From assembly GCA_937870855.1 (NCBI GenBank), contig CALMWT010000039.1:20348-84347 (forward strand): a stretch of DNA of 64,000 bases. The letters run 5' to 3'. This DNA is from an uncultured Taibaiella sp. Its GTDB lineage: Bacteria > Bacteroidota > Bacteroidia > Chitinophagales > Chitinophagaceae. The notes below the pieces were generated by a model. That model searched no databases. It worked only from the letters and a program-made list of their open reading frames with translations, and was not told where the DNA came from. Shown here one piece after another: positions 18,201 through 25,541 of the stretch (within the stretch, counting starts at the first letter, position 1; every line of letters begins with the position of its first letter). The translations under genes were made by a program, and so were the position numbers.

Positions 18201-18307
18201 GAGAAATTGCCTTTATGAACAAGCTCACAACCTTACAGTTTGACAACCTCAGCAACTTCACAGCATCTAATAACAACCGCTTAATATTCTTTACAATTCA
18301 ATTGTTT

Positions 18308-18315
18308 TACTTTTG
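18308..18315 (+). promoter_or_regulatory. Possible -7 element (TACTTTTG) of the last glycosyltransferase
   Basis: The octamer fits TAnnTTTG and lies 20 bp before the ATG at 18336, in the 195-bp gap after asnB. No clear -33 TTTG is present 19 bp upstream, so this is half a promoter at best. Confidence 0.35.
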
Positions 18316-18335
18316 ATTTCAACGTATATCTATCC

Positions 18336-19532
18336 ATGCCTCGCGTCTTACGAATACACAACCGTCTTATCATTGGCGGCCCTGCTATCAATGTAACTTA
18401 CCTAACCCGGTATATGCAGCCGGAGTTTGAAACAACGCTTGTTATAGGGGGTAAAGACGATCATGAGCAAGATGCTATTCACCTTACAAAAGACCTGGGC
18501 ATAGAGCCTGTGGTGGTAAATGAAATGCGCCGCGATATTCATCCTTTGCAAGATGGAGTAGCCTATCAAAAGATCAAAGCACTAATAGAAAAACACAAAC
18601 CCGATGTAGTGCATACCCATGCAGCAAAAGCAGGCGTTATAGGACGGCTTGCCGCTGAAGCTTGCAATGTGCCTGTTATAATTCACACTTTTCACGGACA
18701 TGTATTTCACAGCTATTTCAACAAATGGCAAACCAATATGTTCATTCACATAGAACGTTATCTTGCCAAAAAATCTACCGGAATAGTTGCCATTAGCTCC
18801 AGCCAGAAACACGAACTGGCAAACATCTATAAGATTTGTCCTGAAGAAAAATTACAAGTCATTCCGTTGGGTCTCGACCTCGATAAATTTCAATACAAGC
18901 AAGAAGAAAAACGTGCAGCTTTTCGAAGTAAATACAAAATAGACGACGACGAATTAGCCATAGGAGTTATCGGTAGAATTGTCCCTGTAAAAAACCATTC
19001 ATTGTTTGTTGCCGCCGCCAAAAAAGTGCTGGAATTCACTACGCAAAAAGTGCGGTTCATTATTGTGGGCGATGGCGATATGCGTCCGCAAATGGAAGAG
19101 GAATTTCGTGCAGCAAGAATAGACTATGCTTACTTTCCTGAGAATAATAAAAAAGCCACTGCTATCTGCACTTCATGGCTTACCGCTATGGACGAGGTAC
19201 TTGCCGGACTCGACATGGTTGCCCTCACTTCCCACAACGAAGGCACGCCTGTATCGCTCATCGAAGCACAAGCAGCAGGAAAGCCAGTGGTTTCTACTAA
19301 TGTGGGTGGCGTGTCGGATGTGGTTATGAATGGAAAATGTGGTTTTGTAACTCCAGCGGGACAAACCAACGAAATGGCAGAGGGGCTGTTATATCTTTTG
19401 GAGCGCCCTGATAAACGCATATTGTTTGGCGAATTTGGACGGAACTATGTGCAGAGCAAATTTTCTTATCAGCGCCTGGTGAGCGATATGTCGGAATATT
19501 ATAACCGACTTATTGCGGAGAGGAAAAGATAA
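18336..19532 (+). CDS. Glycosyltransferase, GT4-like
   Basis: A 398-residue group 1 glycosyltransferase. N-terminus PRVLRIHNRLIIGGPAINVTYL has the GGP acceptor loop; VVHTHAAKAGVIGRLAA and HTFHGHVFHSYF are typical of enzymes acting on undecaprenyl-linked acceptors. The donor half shows IGRIVPVKNHSLFVAAA, VGDGDMRPQ and the E-x7-E region TSHNEGTPVSLIEAQAAGKP. Both acids are present. It is preceded by its own intergenic region and followed after 43 bp by the convergent methyltransferase gene, so it is the last rightward gene of the locus. Sugar specificity is unknown. Confidence 0.92.
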   Translation: MPRVLRIHNRLIIGGPAINVTYLTRYMQPEFETTLVIGGKDDHEQDAIHLTKDLGIEPVVVNEMRRDIHPLQDGVAYQKIKALIEKHKPDVVHTHAAKAGVIGRLAAEACNVPVIIHTFHGHVFHSYFNKWQTNMFIHIERYLAKKSTGIVAISSSQKHELANIYKICPEEKLQVIPLGLDLDKFQYKQEEKRAAFRSKYKIDDDELAIGVIGRIVPVKNHSLFVAAAKKVLEFTTQKVRFIIVGDGDMRPQMEEEFRAARIDYAYFPENNKKATAICTSWLTAMDEVLAGLDMVALTSHNEGTPVSLIEAQAAGKPVVSTNVGGVSDVVMNGKCGFVTPAGQTNEMAEGLLYLLERPDKRILFGEFGRNYVQSKFSYQRLVSDMSEYYNRLIAERKR

Positions 19533-19543
19533 TGGAATGTTCT

Positions 19544-19573
19544 TACCGGTCGAAGCGTCCCACTTCATTCTAA
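19544..19573. repeat. 30-bp direct repeat, copy 1
   Basis: This 30-bp segment starts TACCGGTCGAAGCGTCCC and ends CTTCATTCTAA. It matches copy 2 (22164-22193) at 29 of 30 positions, in the same orientation, 2620 bp apart. The pair brackets the broken nuclease-methyltransferase gene. Read on the minus strand the element folds as GAAGTG-GGA-CGCTTC with one G-U pair, and it begins 3 bp after the methyltransferase stop codon. Confidence 0.85.
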
Positions 19574-19575
19574 AT

Positions 19576-21768
19576 TCATACCTTATCATACACTTCATCC
19601 TTATCCAAAAAACCATATTCCTCTATTTGTGGTAATAACTTTCCTGCAAGTGCGTTGTGTGCAATGCTAAGGTCTGCGAGTTCGTCTGCTGCAAGATGAT
19701 GTTCTTTCAGACATTGCCTTATTTGATACCAGCCAGCATCCCAGGTGGCTATTTTCCATTTACCTGTAACCATGCTTTTTAGGTTGGCAAAATAAATTTT
19801 GTAAACGGCTTTTGCCTTATTCAATACATGCCGGGCTTCTTCTGACAATTCGTTTTTAGCAAGCCATTGGGCAACGAATCTATCCTCATCGTTTGTCAAT
19901 TCAATTCTAAAATCAGCATCTGTAACCTCCCAGCGCTTTAGCTCCGATATTTTGAAAGGGAAAAAATTGTTTTTGATCTGAAAGACCTTGCGGTGATAAG
20001 AAACATTCTTTAATGCCGCTGTTTCGTTTGACAATGCAAAAAGGCTCCACACCACACAATCATTCAGAAATTCTTTGGAAGGCTCAGTATGCGGAACAAG
20101 GAATTGGTTTCTGTCGTTAAGCCACGTTGGTTTAGGGATTTTTCTTACAGCATGGAGCGTCAACGCTTTCTCGAAATTTTCTTTGATAATAGTAAAGGCT
20201 CCTGCGCTCACACTTGGGGAAGATAGTATTACAACATACTTCGAGTTTTGAAAGTCGTTTCCTTTACTACATATCGAAGCAAGAAAATCTGGTCTTGCTC
20301 TATGCCTCGTATCTATGTTGCCCGACTTTACAGTGATTGCATTACTTAATGCTGGAAGAATATAGTTGTTAGAATTTTGGGGGCGTTGTACCCAGTTGTT
20401 TAATACATCAGTAGCACTAATAAGACGAAGGTGTTTAATCCCTACTGTTTCGGCATCATCATTGGCGATGTCAAGTTGTATTTCTGCCTGCTTTGCTGTT
20501 CTTTTTTTTGAAAGATTCCAAATGAGAAATCCAATCGGGTATTTTCCTCTTACTCCATGAAAGTTTGTTGATTTAAAAACGAAACCCTTTTCAAATCTGT
20601 AATTGAAATAGCGATCACGATAATCAACGCTATCGGGCGCATTAAGATACTTTAGCTTCGAAAACATTCCGAGATATGTCTTTGAAGGAAACTCGTGTGA
20701 TATTCGATACATGAACTGCACAAATAACTCTCTCTTTGCATGACCCACCCCTTGCATGTCCATTATTTGCTCAACTTTTGTTTTGCTCACTCCAGTCTTG
20801 GACACTTTCTTCTTCGCATCTTGTGCCGTAGCAAATGGAGGGTTTATGTAAACGATCCAGATAATGTCGGGGTTTGCAAGATCGTCGCGTAATTTTTTCG
20901 GGAGTTTCCAATTAGGTGTAAATGGAAGGTTGTCTTTGTTGAAGAGATATTCTACATCATCATTCAGATAATCGTACTGAAAGCAAGTAGCGTCTTTAAA
21001 AACCTTGCGCAAATGATCTGCCTCACCAGTATGAAGGGTTGAGAGATATAGGTATTTATACGCTGCTGCCGGAAGATGATATTCAAGATTGCCCGTGCCC
21101 GCAGCCATATCCCAAATACGATACTTGCCTGACTGATACCAATTCTTACCCAGTGTTTCTGTAAAATAATGGATTGACTTTTTAGCAAACCGAAGCGGGG
21201 TATAAAACTCTCCTTCAAACCTCCTTTGGTTCTCATCCGTAAGCCTGTCGAGTTTGGAATGAATACCTGTGATTACATCGGGGTTTGACACATAATCATA
21301 AACACTCCAGAAGTAATCATAGTCTTTCATGAGTATCTTCTGCGTCTTCGAGTTCTTATCCTCAAAGGTGAAAACGACTCTGTTATGCTCTCTGTCTATG
21401 ATGATCTTTTCTTTCTGAATATTGGCGAGAAAGTAAAAGGAATCTTTGTAGCCATTTTGAATGTAATGTCCCAACACATGCTTCCAATGATCGAACACGG
21501 CTTCAAAGTTTTCTTCATTGATCACCTTCTTATCACCGAAGTCGAGCAGCATTTGGGGGTTCAGCGCATTTTGTAGATTTTTAGTGAATGCAGCGTGTTC
21601 TCCTTTTAATGTAATCTTATAAACATGTAGGCTGTCGGTTTGCGGCTCCTTTACAAGATGGTTTTGGGTCGGGCTTGCTTGCGGGTCTTTCCCAGTCGTA
21701 GCTGTCGTTTGAATAATAGTTAGCCCATTTGCGCGTTTCGGTAATAGTTGCCTCATTCTTATCTGCAA
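19576..21768 (-). CDS. N-6 adenine DNA methyltransferase region of a frameshifted nuclease-methyltransferase (part 2 of 2)
   Basis: This open frame encodes the methyltransferase and target-recognition part of a type IIG-like restriction-modification enzyme. Motif I is IWDMAAGTGNLEYHLP (S-adenosylmethionine site, ~residues 217-232), and motif IV is YINPPFATAQD (NPPF catalytic motif, ~residues 308-318). The ~350 residues after it should include target recognition. The first ~35 residues from the apparent Met at 21768 are translated from DNA that encodes the upstream fragment in another frame. Genuine protein probably begins near DPQASPTQNHL (about 21,690-21,660). The upstream nuclease fragment joins here by a one-base shift. 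Restriction-modification genes are often mobile, and the flanking 30-bp repeats support acquisition. Confidence 0.85.
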   Translation of the reverse strand: MQIRMRQLLPKRANGLTIIQTTATTGKDPQASPTQNHLVKEPQTDSLHVYKITLKGEHAAFTKNLQNALNPQMLLDFGDKKVINEENFEAVFDHWKHVLGHYIQNGYKDSFYFLANIQKEKIIIDREHNRVVFTFEDKNSKTQKILMKDYDYFWSVYDYVSNPDVITGIHSKLDRLTDENQRRFEGEFYTPLRFAKKSIHYFTETLGKNWYQSGKYRIWDMAAGTGNLEYHLPAAAYKYLYLSTLHTGEADHLRKVFKDATCFQYDYLNDDVEYLFNKDNLPFTPNWKLPKKLRDDLANPDIIWIVYINPPFATAQDAKKKVSKTGVSKTKVEQIMDMQGVGHAKRELFVQFMYRISHEFPSKTYLGMFSKLKYLNAPDSVDYRDRYFNYRFEKGFVFKSTNFHGVRGKYPIGFLIWNLSKKRTAKQAEIQLDIANDDAETVGIKHLRLISATDVLNNWVQRPQNSNNYILPALSNAITVKSGNIDTRHRARPDFLASICSKGNDFQNSKYVVILSSPSVSAGAFTIIKENFEKALTLHAVRKIPKPTWLNDRNQFLVPHTEPSKEFLNDCVVWSLFALSNETAALKNVSYHRKVFQIKNNFFPFKISELKRWEVTDADFRIELTNDEDRFVAQWLAKNELSEEARHVLNKAKAVYKIYFANLKSMVTGKWKIATWDAGWYQIRQCLKEHHLAADELADLSIAHNALAGKLLPQIEEYGFLDKDEVYDKV

Positions 21769-22033
21769 GGCATATAAAAAAGGGAATTGGTACTTCTACT
21801 TCTATAAACTTTAGCCTTCGGATGTAATAAAGCGACTGTGCTAATACCGTAGCTCGAGCTTTGAGGTTATTAAAGTTTTTGTCTGTTTTAAATTCAAATA
21901 AAATCTGCGGCGTGTACAGATCGTGCCGATGCGTTGTATCGTAGGGAAGGTTATAAAAAGAAGCGAAAGCTGCTTTCACCATTTCTTCAGTTGCAGCAAC
22001 ATCCAGTTTTTGTTTGAATTCTTCGAAAGTCAT
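21617..22033 (-). CDS. N-terminal nuclease-like part of the frameshifted restriction-modification enzyme (part 1 of 2)
   Basis: A 138-residue frame starting MTFEEFKQKLDVAATEEMV. It contains a PD-(D/E)XK-like core: Asp of HDLYTP, then ILFEFKTD (Glu-x-Lys), followed by a Gln-containing helix (ATVLAQSLYYIRR), as in type IIG/Eco57I-like enzymes. The last ~15 residues (SCKGAANRQPTCL) look out of frame. The next frame at the same point reads NHLVKEPQTDSLHVYKITL and continues into the methyltransferase. The shift needed is +1, i.e. one surplus base, near an A4 run at about 21,656. Either a sequencing indel or a real inactivating mutation would explain this; programmed frameshifting is less likely. 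Confidence 0.75.
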   Translation of the reverse strand: MTFEEFKQKLDVAATEEMVKAAFASFYNLPYDTTHRHDLYTPQILFEFKTDKNFNNLKARATVLAQSLYYIRRLKFIEVEVPIPFFICLADKNEATITETRKWANYYSNDSYDWERPASKPDPKPSCKGAANRQPTCL

Positions 22034-22163
22034 TGGAAAGAAGTTCGTTGGCGAGTGTTTCGTAAAAGTGCAGAATTAATTGGGACATTGCAATTTTAGA
22101 TAACGGTCATTGTTGCAATTTCCGTCGTTGCCGCCTTTTGCAGGCATTTTACTATAATTTCTG
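22034..22163 (-). repeat. Structured intergenic element between the epimerase and the nuclease-methyltransferase gene
   Basis: The 130-bp spacer holds no gene of useful length. On the minus strand it continues from the 30-bp repeat and contains a GCC-TGCAAAA-GGC hairpin and paired ATTGCAA/TTGCAAT words (positions ~22,085-22,160). A 22-codon frame starting at an ATG near 22,150 is present, but I do not call it a gene. Together with the hairpin in the adjoining repeat this looks like a palindromic (REP-like) unit of which copy 1 at 19,544 is a truncated version. Confidence 0.45.
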
Positions 22164-22193
22164 TACCGGTCGAAGCGTCCCGCTTCATTCTAA
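22164..22193. repeat. 30-bp direct repeat, copy 2
   Basis: This copy is 29/30 identical to 19544-19573, in the same orientation. It contains a perfect 6-bp stem GAAGCG-TCC-CGCTTC. It overlaps the stop codon of the epimerase gene (22190-22192). Confidence 0.85.
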
Positions 22194-23185
22194 TCCATAA
22201 CCTCCTGCTGATATTTCTCCTTAAAGAAATTCACCGTCTGTTTCAATCCATCCATAAATCTTTGAGTAGGTTGGTAGCCAAGCAACTTTTGTGCTTTTGA
22301 AATATCGGCAAGTGAGTTCCTAATATCGCCTTCGCGTGGGTCTCTATAAGTCGCTTCGTGCGTTGCACCCAACATTTCGCGGATAGATTCGTACAAAAAG
22401 TTTACAGAGAAATTTTCACCAACAGCTACGTTATAGGCTTCCCCAAATGCCTGCTCATTCTCACAAAGCAACCCGCAAATATTTGCCTGCACTGCGTTGT
22501 CAACATAAGTGAAATCGCGTGTTTGTTCGCCATCGCCGTTAATGTACACTGGCGTTTGCTTTAGTATTCCACTAACGAACAAAGGAATCACTGCGGCATA
22601 AGGCCCATCAGGGTCTTGTCGGGGGCCAAACACGTTGAAATAACGTAGCCCTACTACCTTCATGCCGTAAAGTTTTGCGAACACATCCGCATACAGCTCG
22701 TTCGTTTTTTTAGTAACCGCATAAGGCGATAATGGGTTGCCAACACGATCTTCTACTTTCGGCAAATTAGGTTCATCGCCATAAACAGACGAAGAAGAAG
22801 CATAGACAAATGTTTTCACACCACTATCTTTTGCGGCAGTTATCATGTTGAGGAAACCGGTAACATTCACTTCATTGCTCGTAACAGGATCTTTTACTGA
22901 ACGCGGCACAGAACCCAGCGCCGCTTGATGCGTAACATGATCTACGCTTTCACATGCACGTTTGCAAGTTTCAAAATCGCGAATATCACCTTCAAGAAAT
23001 TCAAAAGCTGGATGATCTTTGAAAGGCGCAATATTCTTTTCAAAACCCGTCATAAAATTATCAAGTACACGCACTTTGCCTGCACCATTTTTAAGAAGGT
23101 ATTCGACAATATGCGAGCCGATGAAACCTGCGCCACCCGTTATTAGAAAACTTTTTGAAGAAATATCAGCGTTATGAAATTGCAT
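22190..23185 (-). CDS. NAD-dependent sugar epimerase, WbpP/TviC type (UDP-GlcNAc(A) 4-epimerase)
   Basis: A 331-residue extended short-chain dehydrogenase. The cofactor site LITGGAGFIGSHIVEYLL is at residues 14-31. Catalytic residues lie in VYASSSSVYGDEP and SPYAVTKK (Tyr-x3-Lys). The HQAALGSVPRSVKDP and GLRYFNVFGPRQDPDGPYAAVIPLF stretches are characteristic of the WbpP/TviC subgroup, which interconverts UDP-GlcNAc/UDP-GalNAc or their uronic acids. It abuts the dehydrogenase gene: the ATG at 23185 shares its base with the preceding stop, so the two are coupled. Together they should provide UDP-GalNAcA. The 3' end overlaps the 30-bp repeat. Confidence 0.9.
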   Translation of the reverse strand: MQFHNADISSKSFLITGGAGFIGSHIVEYLLKNGAGKVRVLDNFMTGFEKNIAPFKDHPAFEFLEGDIRDFETCKRACESVDHVTHQAALGSVPRSVKDPVTSNEVNVTGFLNMITAAKDSGVKTFVYASSSSVYGDEPNLPKVEDRVGNPLSPYAVTKKTNELYADVFAKLYGMKVVGLRYFNVFGPRQDPDGPYAAVIPLFVSGILKQTPVYINGDGEQTRDFTYVDNAVQANICGLLCENEQAFGEAYNVAVGENFSVNFLYESIREMLGATHEATYRDPREGDIRNSLADISKAQKLLGYQPTQRFMDGLKQTVNFFKEKYQQEVMD

Positions 23186-24471
23186 TAGAGACTCCAGTAT
23201 TTTAGTTCTTTAATCTTGTTTCTAAAAATGCCTTTGATGTCAACAAAAATGGCATTCGGTTTTGTAAGCGATTTGAAATACGCTTCGTCTTTATTCGTGT
23301 ACTCATTGTGGTTTACAGCAACAATTACCGCATCGTAATCTTTCTCTATTTCATTTAAACCATAACCATATTCGTGCATCAATTCTTCGTGCTCGGCATA
23401 GGGATCAGTAACATGAACATTGATGCAATAATCTTTCAGTTCCTTCACCATATCCGAAACTTTTGAATTGCGGATGTCGGAAACATTCTCTTTGAAAGTA
23501 GTTCCCATCACCAGCACTTTAGCTTCAAGAATATTGGTGCCGCCTTTTATAAGATCGCGAATTAGTTTCTTTGCAACGTAAGCAGCCATTTCATCGTTGA
23601 TGCTGCGCCCTGCAAGTATCACCTTCGATTGATAACCTAACTTGTTGGCTTTGTAAGTGAGATAGTAAGGATCCACACCAATGCAATGTCCACCTACAAG
23701 ACCCGGAAAAAACTTCAGGAAATTCCATTTTGTACCCGCCGCTTCGAGCACTTCAAAAGTATTAATGTCCATCTTGCCAAAAATGATGGATAGCTCATTC
23801 ATCAAGGCAATGTTCAAATCGCGCTGTGTGTTTTCAATAATCTTCGCGGCCTCGGCAACCTTCACAGATGATGCACGATGCACTCCGGCTCTCACTACAA
23901 GTTCGTAAGTCTTTGCAATTTCATCAAGCGCCTCCGCATCATTGCCTGAAACTACTTTTACTACATTTTCCAGGGTATGCACCGTATCTCCAGGGTTAAT
24001 GCGTTCGGGAGAATAACCGTATTTAAAATCAACCCCAGCTTGCAAACCTGAAACTTTTTCCACTACAGGCAAGCAATCTTCTTCCGTACATCCGGGGTAA
24101 ACTGTTGATTCGTACACCACATAATCGCCCTTCTTTATTACTCTTCCAATAGTTTCTGATGCTTTTAAAACAGGCGTAAGATCTGGCACATTGTGGTCAT
24201 CAACTGGCGTGGGAACTGCCACTACAAAAAACTTAGCCTCTCGCAATAAAGAAAGGTCGTTTGTAAATTCTATATCGCTGTTTTCAAAAGCCTCCTGGGG
24301 CAATTCATTGCTGGGATCAATACCCTGCTTCATCAGTTCGATTCGCCTGGCGTTTATATCGAACCCAATGACTTTGGTATGTTTCGCGAATGCAAGAGCA
24401 ATAGGCAAACCAACGTAGCCGAGACCAATTACGGCCAGCTTCTCCTCCTTGTTTATCAGACTTTGGTACAT
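23185..24471 (-). CDS. tviB: Nucleotide-sugar dehydrogenase, TviB/WbpO type
   Basis: A 428-residue UDP-sugar dehydrogenase. The N-terminal Rossmann site is AVIGLGYVGLPIALAF. The central region has YSPERINPGD and VKVAEAAKIIENTQRDLNIALMNE. The catalytic cysteine is in GLVGGHCIGVDPYYLTYKA, and the C-terminal domain has MGTTFKENVSDIRNSK. It oxidises the C6 hydroxyl of a UDP-N-acetylhexosamine to the uronic acid with two NAD+. The TviB/WbpO subgroup is suggested by the pairing with a TviC/WbpP-type epimerase and by DFKYGYSPERINPGD. The cytoplasmic product would feed the glycosyltransferases in this locus. An alternative is UDP-ManNAc dehydrogenase (WecC-like), less likely with this partner. Confidence 0.9.
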   Translation of the reverse strand: MYQSLINKEEKLAVIGLGYVGLPIALAFAKHTKVIGFDINARRIELMKQGIDPSNELPQEAFENSDIEFTNDLSLLREAKFFVVAVPTPVDDHNVPDLTPVLKASETIGRVIKKGDYVVYESTVYPGCTEEDCLPVVEKVSGLQAGVDFKYGYSPERINPGDTVHTLENVVKVVSGNDAEALDEIAKTYELVVRAGVHRASSVKVAEAAKIIENTQRDLNIALMNELSIIFGKMDINTFEVLEAAGTKWNFLKFFPGLVGGHCIGVDPYYLTYKANKLGYQSKVILAGRSINDEMAAYVAKKLIRDLIKGGTNILEAKVLVMGTTFKENVSDIRNSKVSDMVKELKDYCINVHVTDPYAEHEELMHEYGYGLNEIEKDYDAVIVAVNHNEYTNKDEAYFKSLTKPNAIFVDIKGIFRNKIKELKYWSL

Positions 24472-24574
24472 ACAGGTATTTGGGAAAATTTATGACGGTG
24501 CAAAATAGAAGAATAACTAAGAATATGGAAGTGACGCATAGTAGATAACACGGTACTAACACACAAGAAAAGAG

Positions 24575-24597
24575 AAAAGCCACTCATCGTGGCTTTT
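24575..24597 (-). terminator. Rho-independent terminator of the Thx gene
   Basis: A 9-bp perfect stem AAAAGCCAC/GTGGCTTTT with a 5-base loop lies 7 bp after the Thx stop, followed on the minus strand by a T-rich stretch. It would separate Thx from the nucleotide-sugar genes. Confidence 0.8.
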
Positions 24598-24603
24598 TCT
24601 AAG

Positions 24604-24717
24604 TTATTCAGCTTTCTTTTCCGGCTTGGTGTTCGTTTTGATTTTTGCAGGACGGCTTTTGCCAAAAGTTCCTTTTGAAATTTTACCGCGCTTTGTGCGT
24701 TTATCACCTCTTCCCAT
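24604..24717 (-). CDS. 30S ribosomal protein Thx
   Basis: A very short (37-residue) strongly basic protein, MGRGDKRTKRGKISKGTFGK followed by SRPAKIKTNTKPEKKAE. It matches the Thx family (S31e-like) of Bacteroidota and Thermus, which sits in the head of the 30S subunit. The start is the ATG complementary to 24715-24717, and the stop is at 24604-24606. Its own terminator follows, and it lies just downstream of the HU gene and its terminator, a common arrangement for small basic chromatin/ribosome proteins. It is short enough to be missed by ordinary gene finders; an overlapping larger frame here is a shadow. Confidence 0.9.
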   Translation of the reverse strand: MGRGDKRTKRGKISKGTFGKSRPAKIKTNTKPEKKAE

Positions 24718-24747
24718 TTTTTTCTGTTTTTTTTAAGTTGTAAAAAT

Positions 24748-24782
24748 AAAAAAAGCAAAAGACAATGTCCCTTGCTTTTTTT
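24748..24782 (-). terminator. Terminator of the HU gene
   Basis: An 11-bp stem AAAAAAAGCAA/TTGCTTTTTTT encloses an inner GACA/TGTC stem. It lies 17 bp after the HU stop codon, with T-runs on both strands. Confidence 0.8.
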
Positions 24783-24799
24783 CTCCTTCTTAGCGAAAA

Positions 24800-25087
24800 T
24801 TATTTTTTACCACCGCCGCCAATTTTTGTAGAAAATTCTTTTCCTGCCTTGAACTTAGGAACCTTCCTTGCTTTGATCTTGATCGTTTCTCCTGTTTGTG
24901 GGTTGCGACCATTGCGTGCAGAGCGCTCAGAGACAGAGAATGTACCGAAGCCTACCAGCGTAACGCGATCCCCTTTCTTCAAAGAAGTAACCACTGCATT
25001 AGTAAATGAATCTAACGCTTCGTTCGCTTGTGTTTTTGTAACGCCTGCGTCTTTTGAGATCTTATCGATCAGTTCAGCTTTGTTCAT
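24800..25087 (-). CDS. hup: HU-family DNA-binding protein
   Basis: A 95-residue histone-like protein: MNKAELIDKISKDAGVTKTQ is the N-terminal helical dimer region, VTLVGFGTFSVSERSARNGR is the beta-sheet, and NPQTGETIKIKARKVPKFKA is the DNA-clamping arm and last helix. The NPQTG turn carries the proline that intercalates into DNA. A glycine-lysine tail GGGGKK ends the protein. It compacts and bends the chromosome. It has a very good promoter 46-77 bp upstream and its own terminator, so it is a single-gene transcription unit. Confidence 0.97.
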   Translation of the reverse strand: MNKAELIDKISKDAGVTKTQANEALDSFTNAVVTSLKKGDRVTLVGFGTFSVSERSARNGRNPQTGETIKIKARKVPKFKAGKEFSTKIGGGGKK

Positions 25088-25133
25088 AGCTTGTGTGTGT
25101 TTTTTGTTGTGAACAAATAATTCAGATGTAACA

Positions 25134-25164
25134 AATATACTTAGGTTTAGGGCACTTCCAAATA
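25134..25164 (-). promoter_or_regulatory. Bacteroidota-type promoter of the HU gene (TTTG-N19-TATATTTG)
   Basis: On the minus strand the -33 box TTTG (25161-25164) is separated by exactly 19 bases from a perfect -7 box TATATTTG (25134-25141). This is the consensus of the major Bacteroidota sigma factor. Transcription should start ~5 bases after the -7 box, giving a leader of about 40 bases. Confidence 0.8.
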
Positions 25165-25222
25165 TCTTTAGAATAATTTACTCGCTCAAACGCTTGCCTG
25201 TGGCAGCTTTTCGCAAGTGTCG

Positions 25223-25528
25223 TCAGGATTCTACCTGCATTACCGTTCTGAAAGCAATAAATCTATTTCCAAATTTTTGAAAGCCTTTGTCGCGCATAGC
25301 GGGTGCGTATTCTGAAATGTAGGTATCGTATTGTTCGAGGCTTTTGCAAAAGTACTGCACTGAATAAGTAATGCCTTCAGTTTCATCTTGCTCCAGCAAT
25401 CTGCATAAACGATAATCTAAAAATAAGCCCGTTTTCATAAGATCGGGAATATGTTCGGTTTTCATCCAATTGACCCACGCTCCCGCCAACGCACTTTCAA
25501 TTTTTACAGTTACATTGTATATGATCAT
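25223..25528 (-). CDS. DUF4286 family protein
   Basis: A 101-residue protein beginning MIIYNVTVKIESALAGAWVN, with WMKTEHIPDLMKTGLFLDYR and a GITYSVQYFCKSLEQYDTYI segment. This is the DUF4286 pattern: a dimeric alpha/beta-barrel-like small protein, widespread in Bacteroidota, of unknown function. It lies 13 bp downstream of rsgA and so is probably co-transcribed with it. No signal peptide is present, so it is cytoplasmic. Confidence 0.85.
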   Translation of the reverse strand: MIIYNVTVKIESALAGAWVNWMKTEHIPDLMKTGLFLDYRLCRLLEQDETEGITYSVQYFCKSLEQYDTYISEYAPAMRDKGFQKFGNRFIAFRTVMQVES

Positions 25529-25541
25529 GAAAAGATTTTTA

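Noticed and set aside
19544..22193. Insertion sequence or transposon around the methyltransferase
   Set aside because: The flanking repeats are direct, not inverted, and there is no transposase between them.
24456..24758. 100-codon minus-strand frame beside Thx
   Set aside because: It overlaps Thx and two terminators, and its composition is repetitive Lys/Arg/Leu. The Thx frame fits a known protein.
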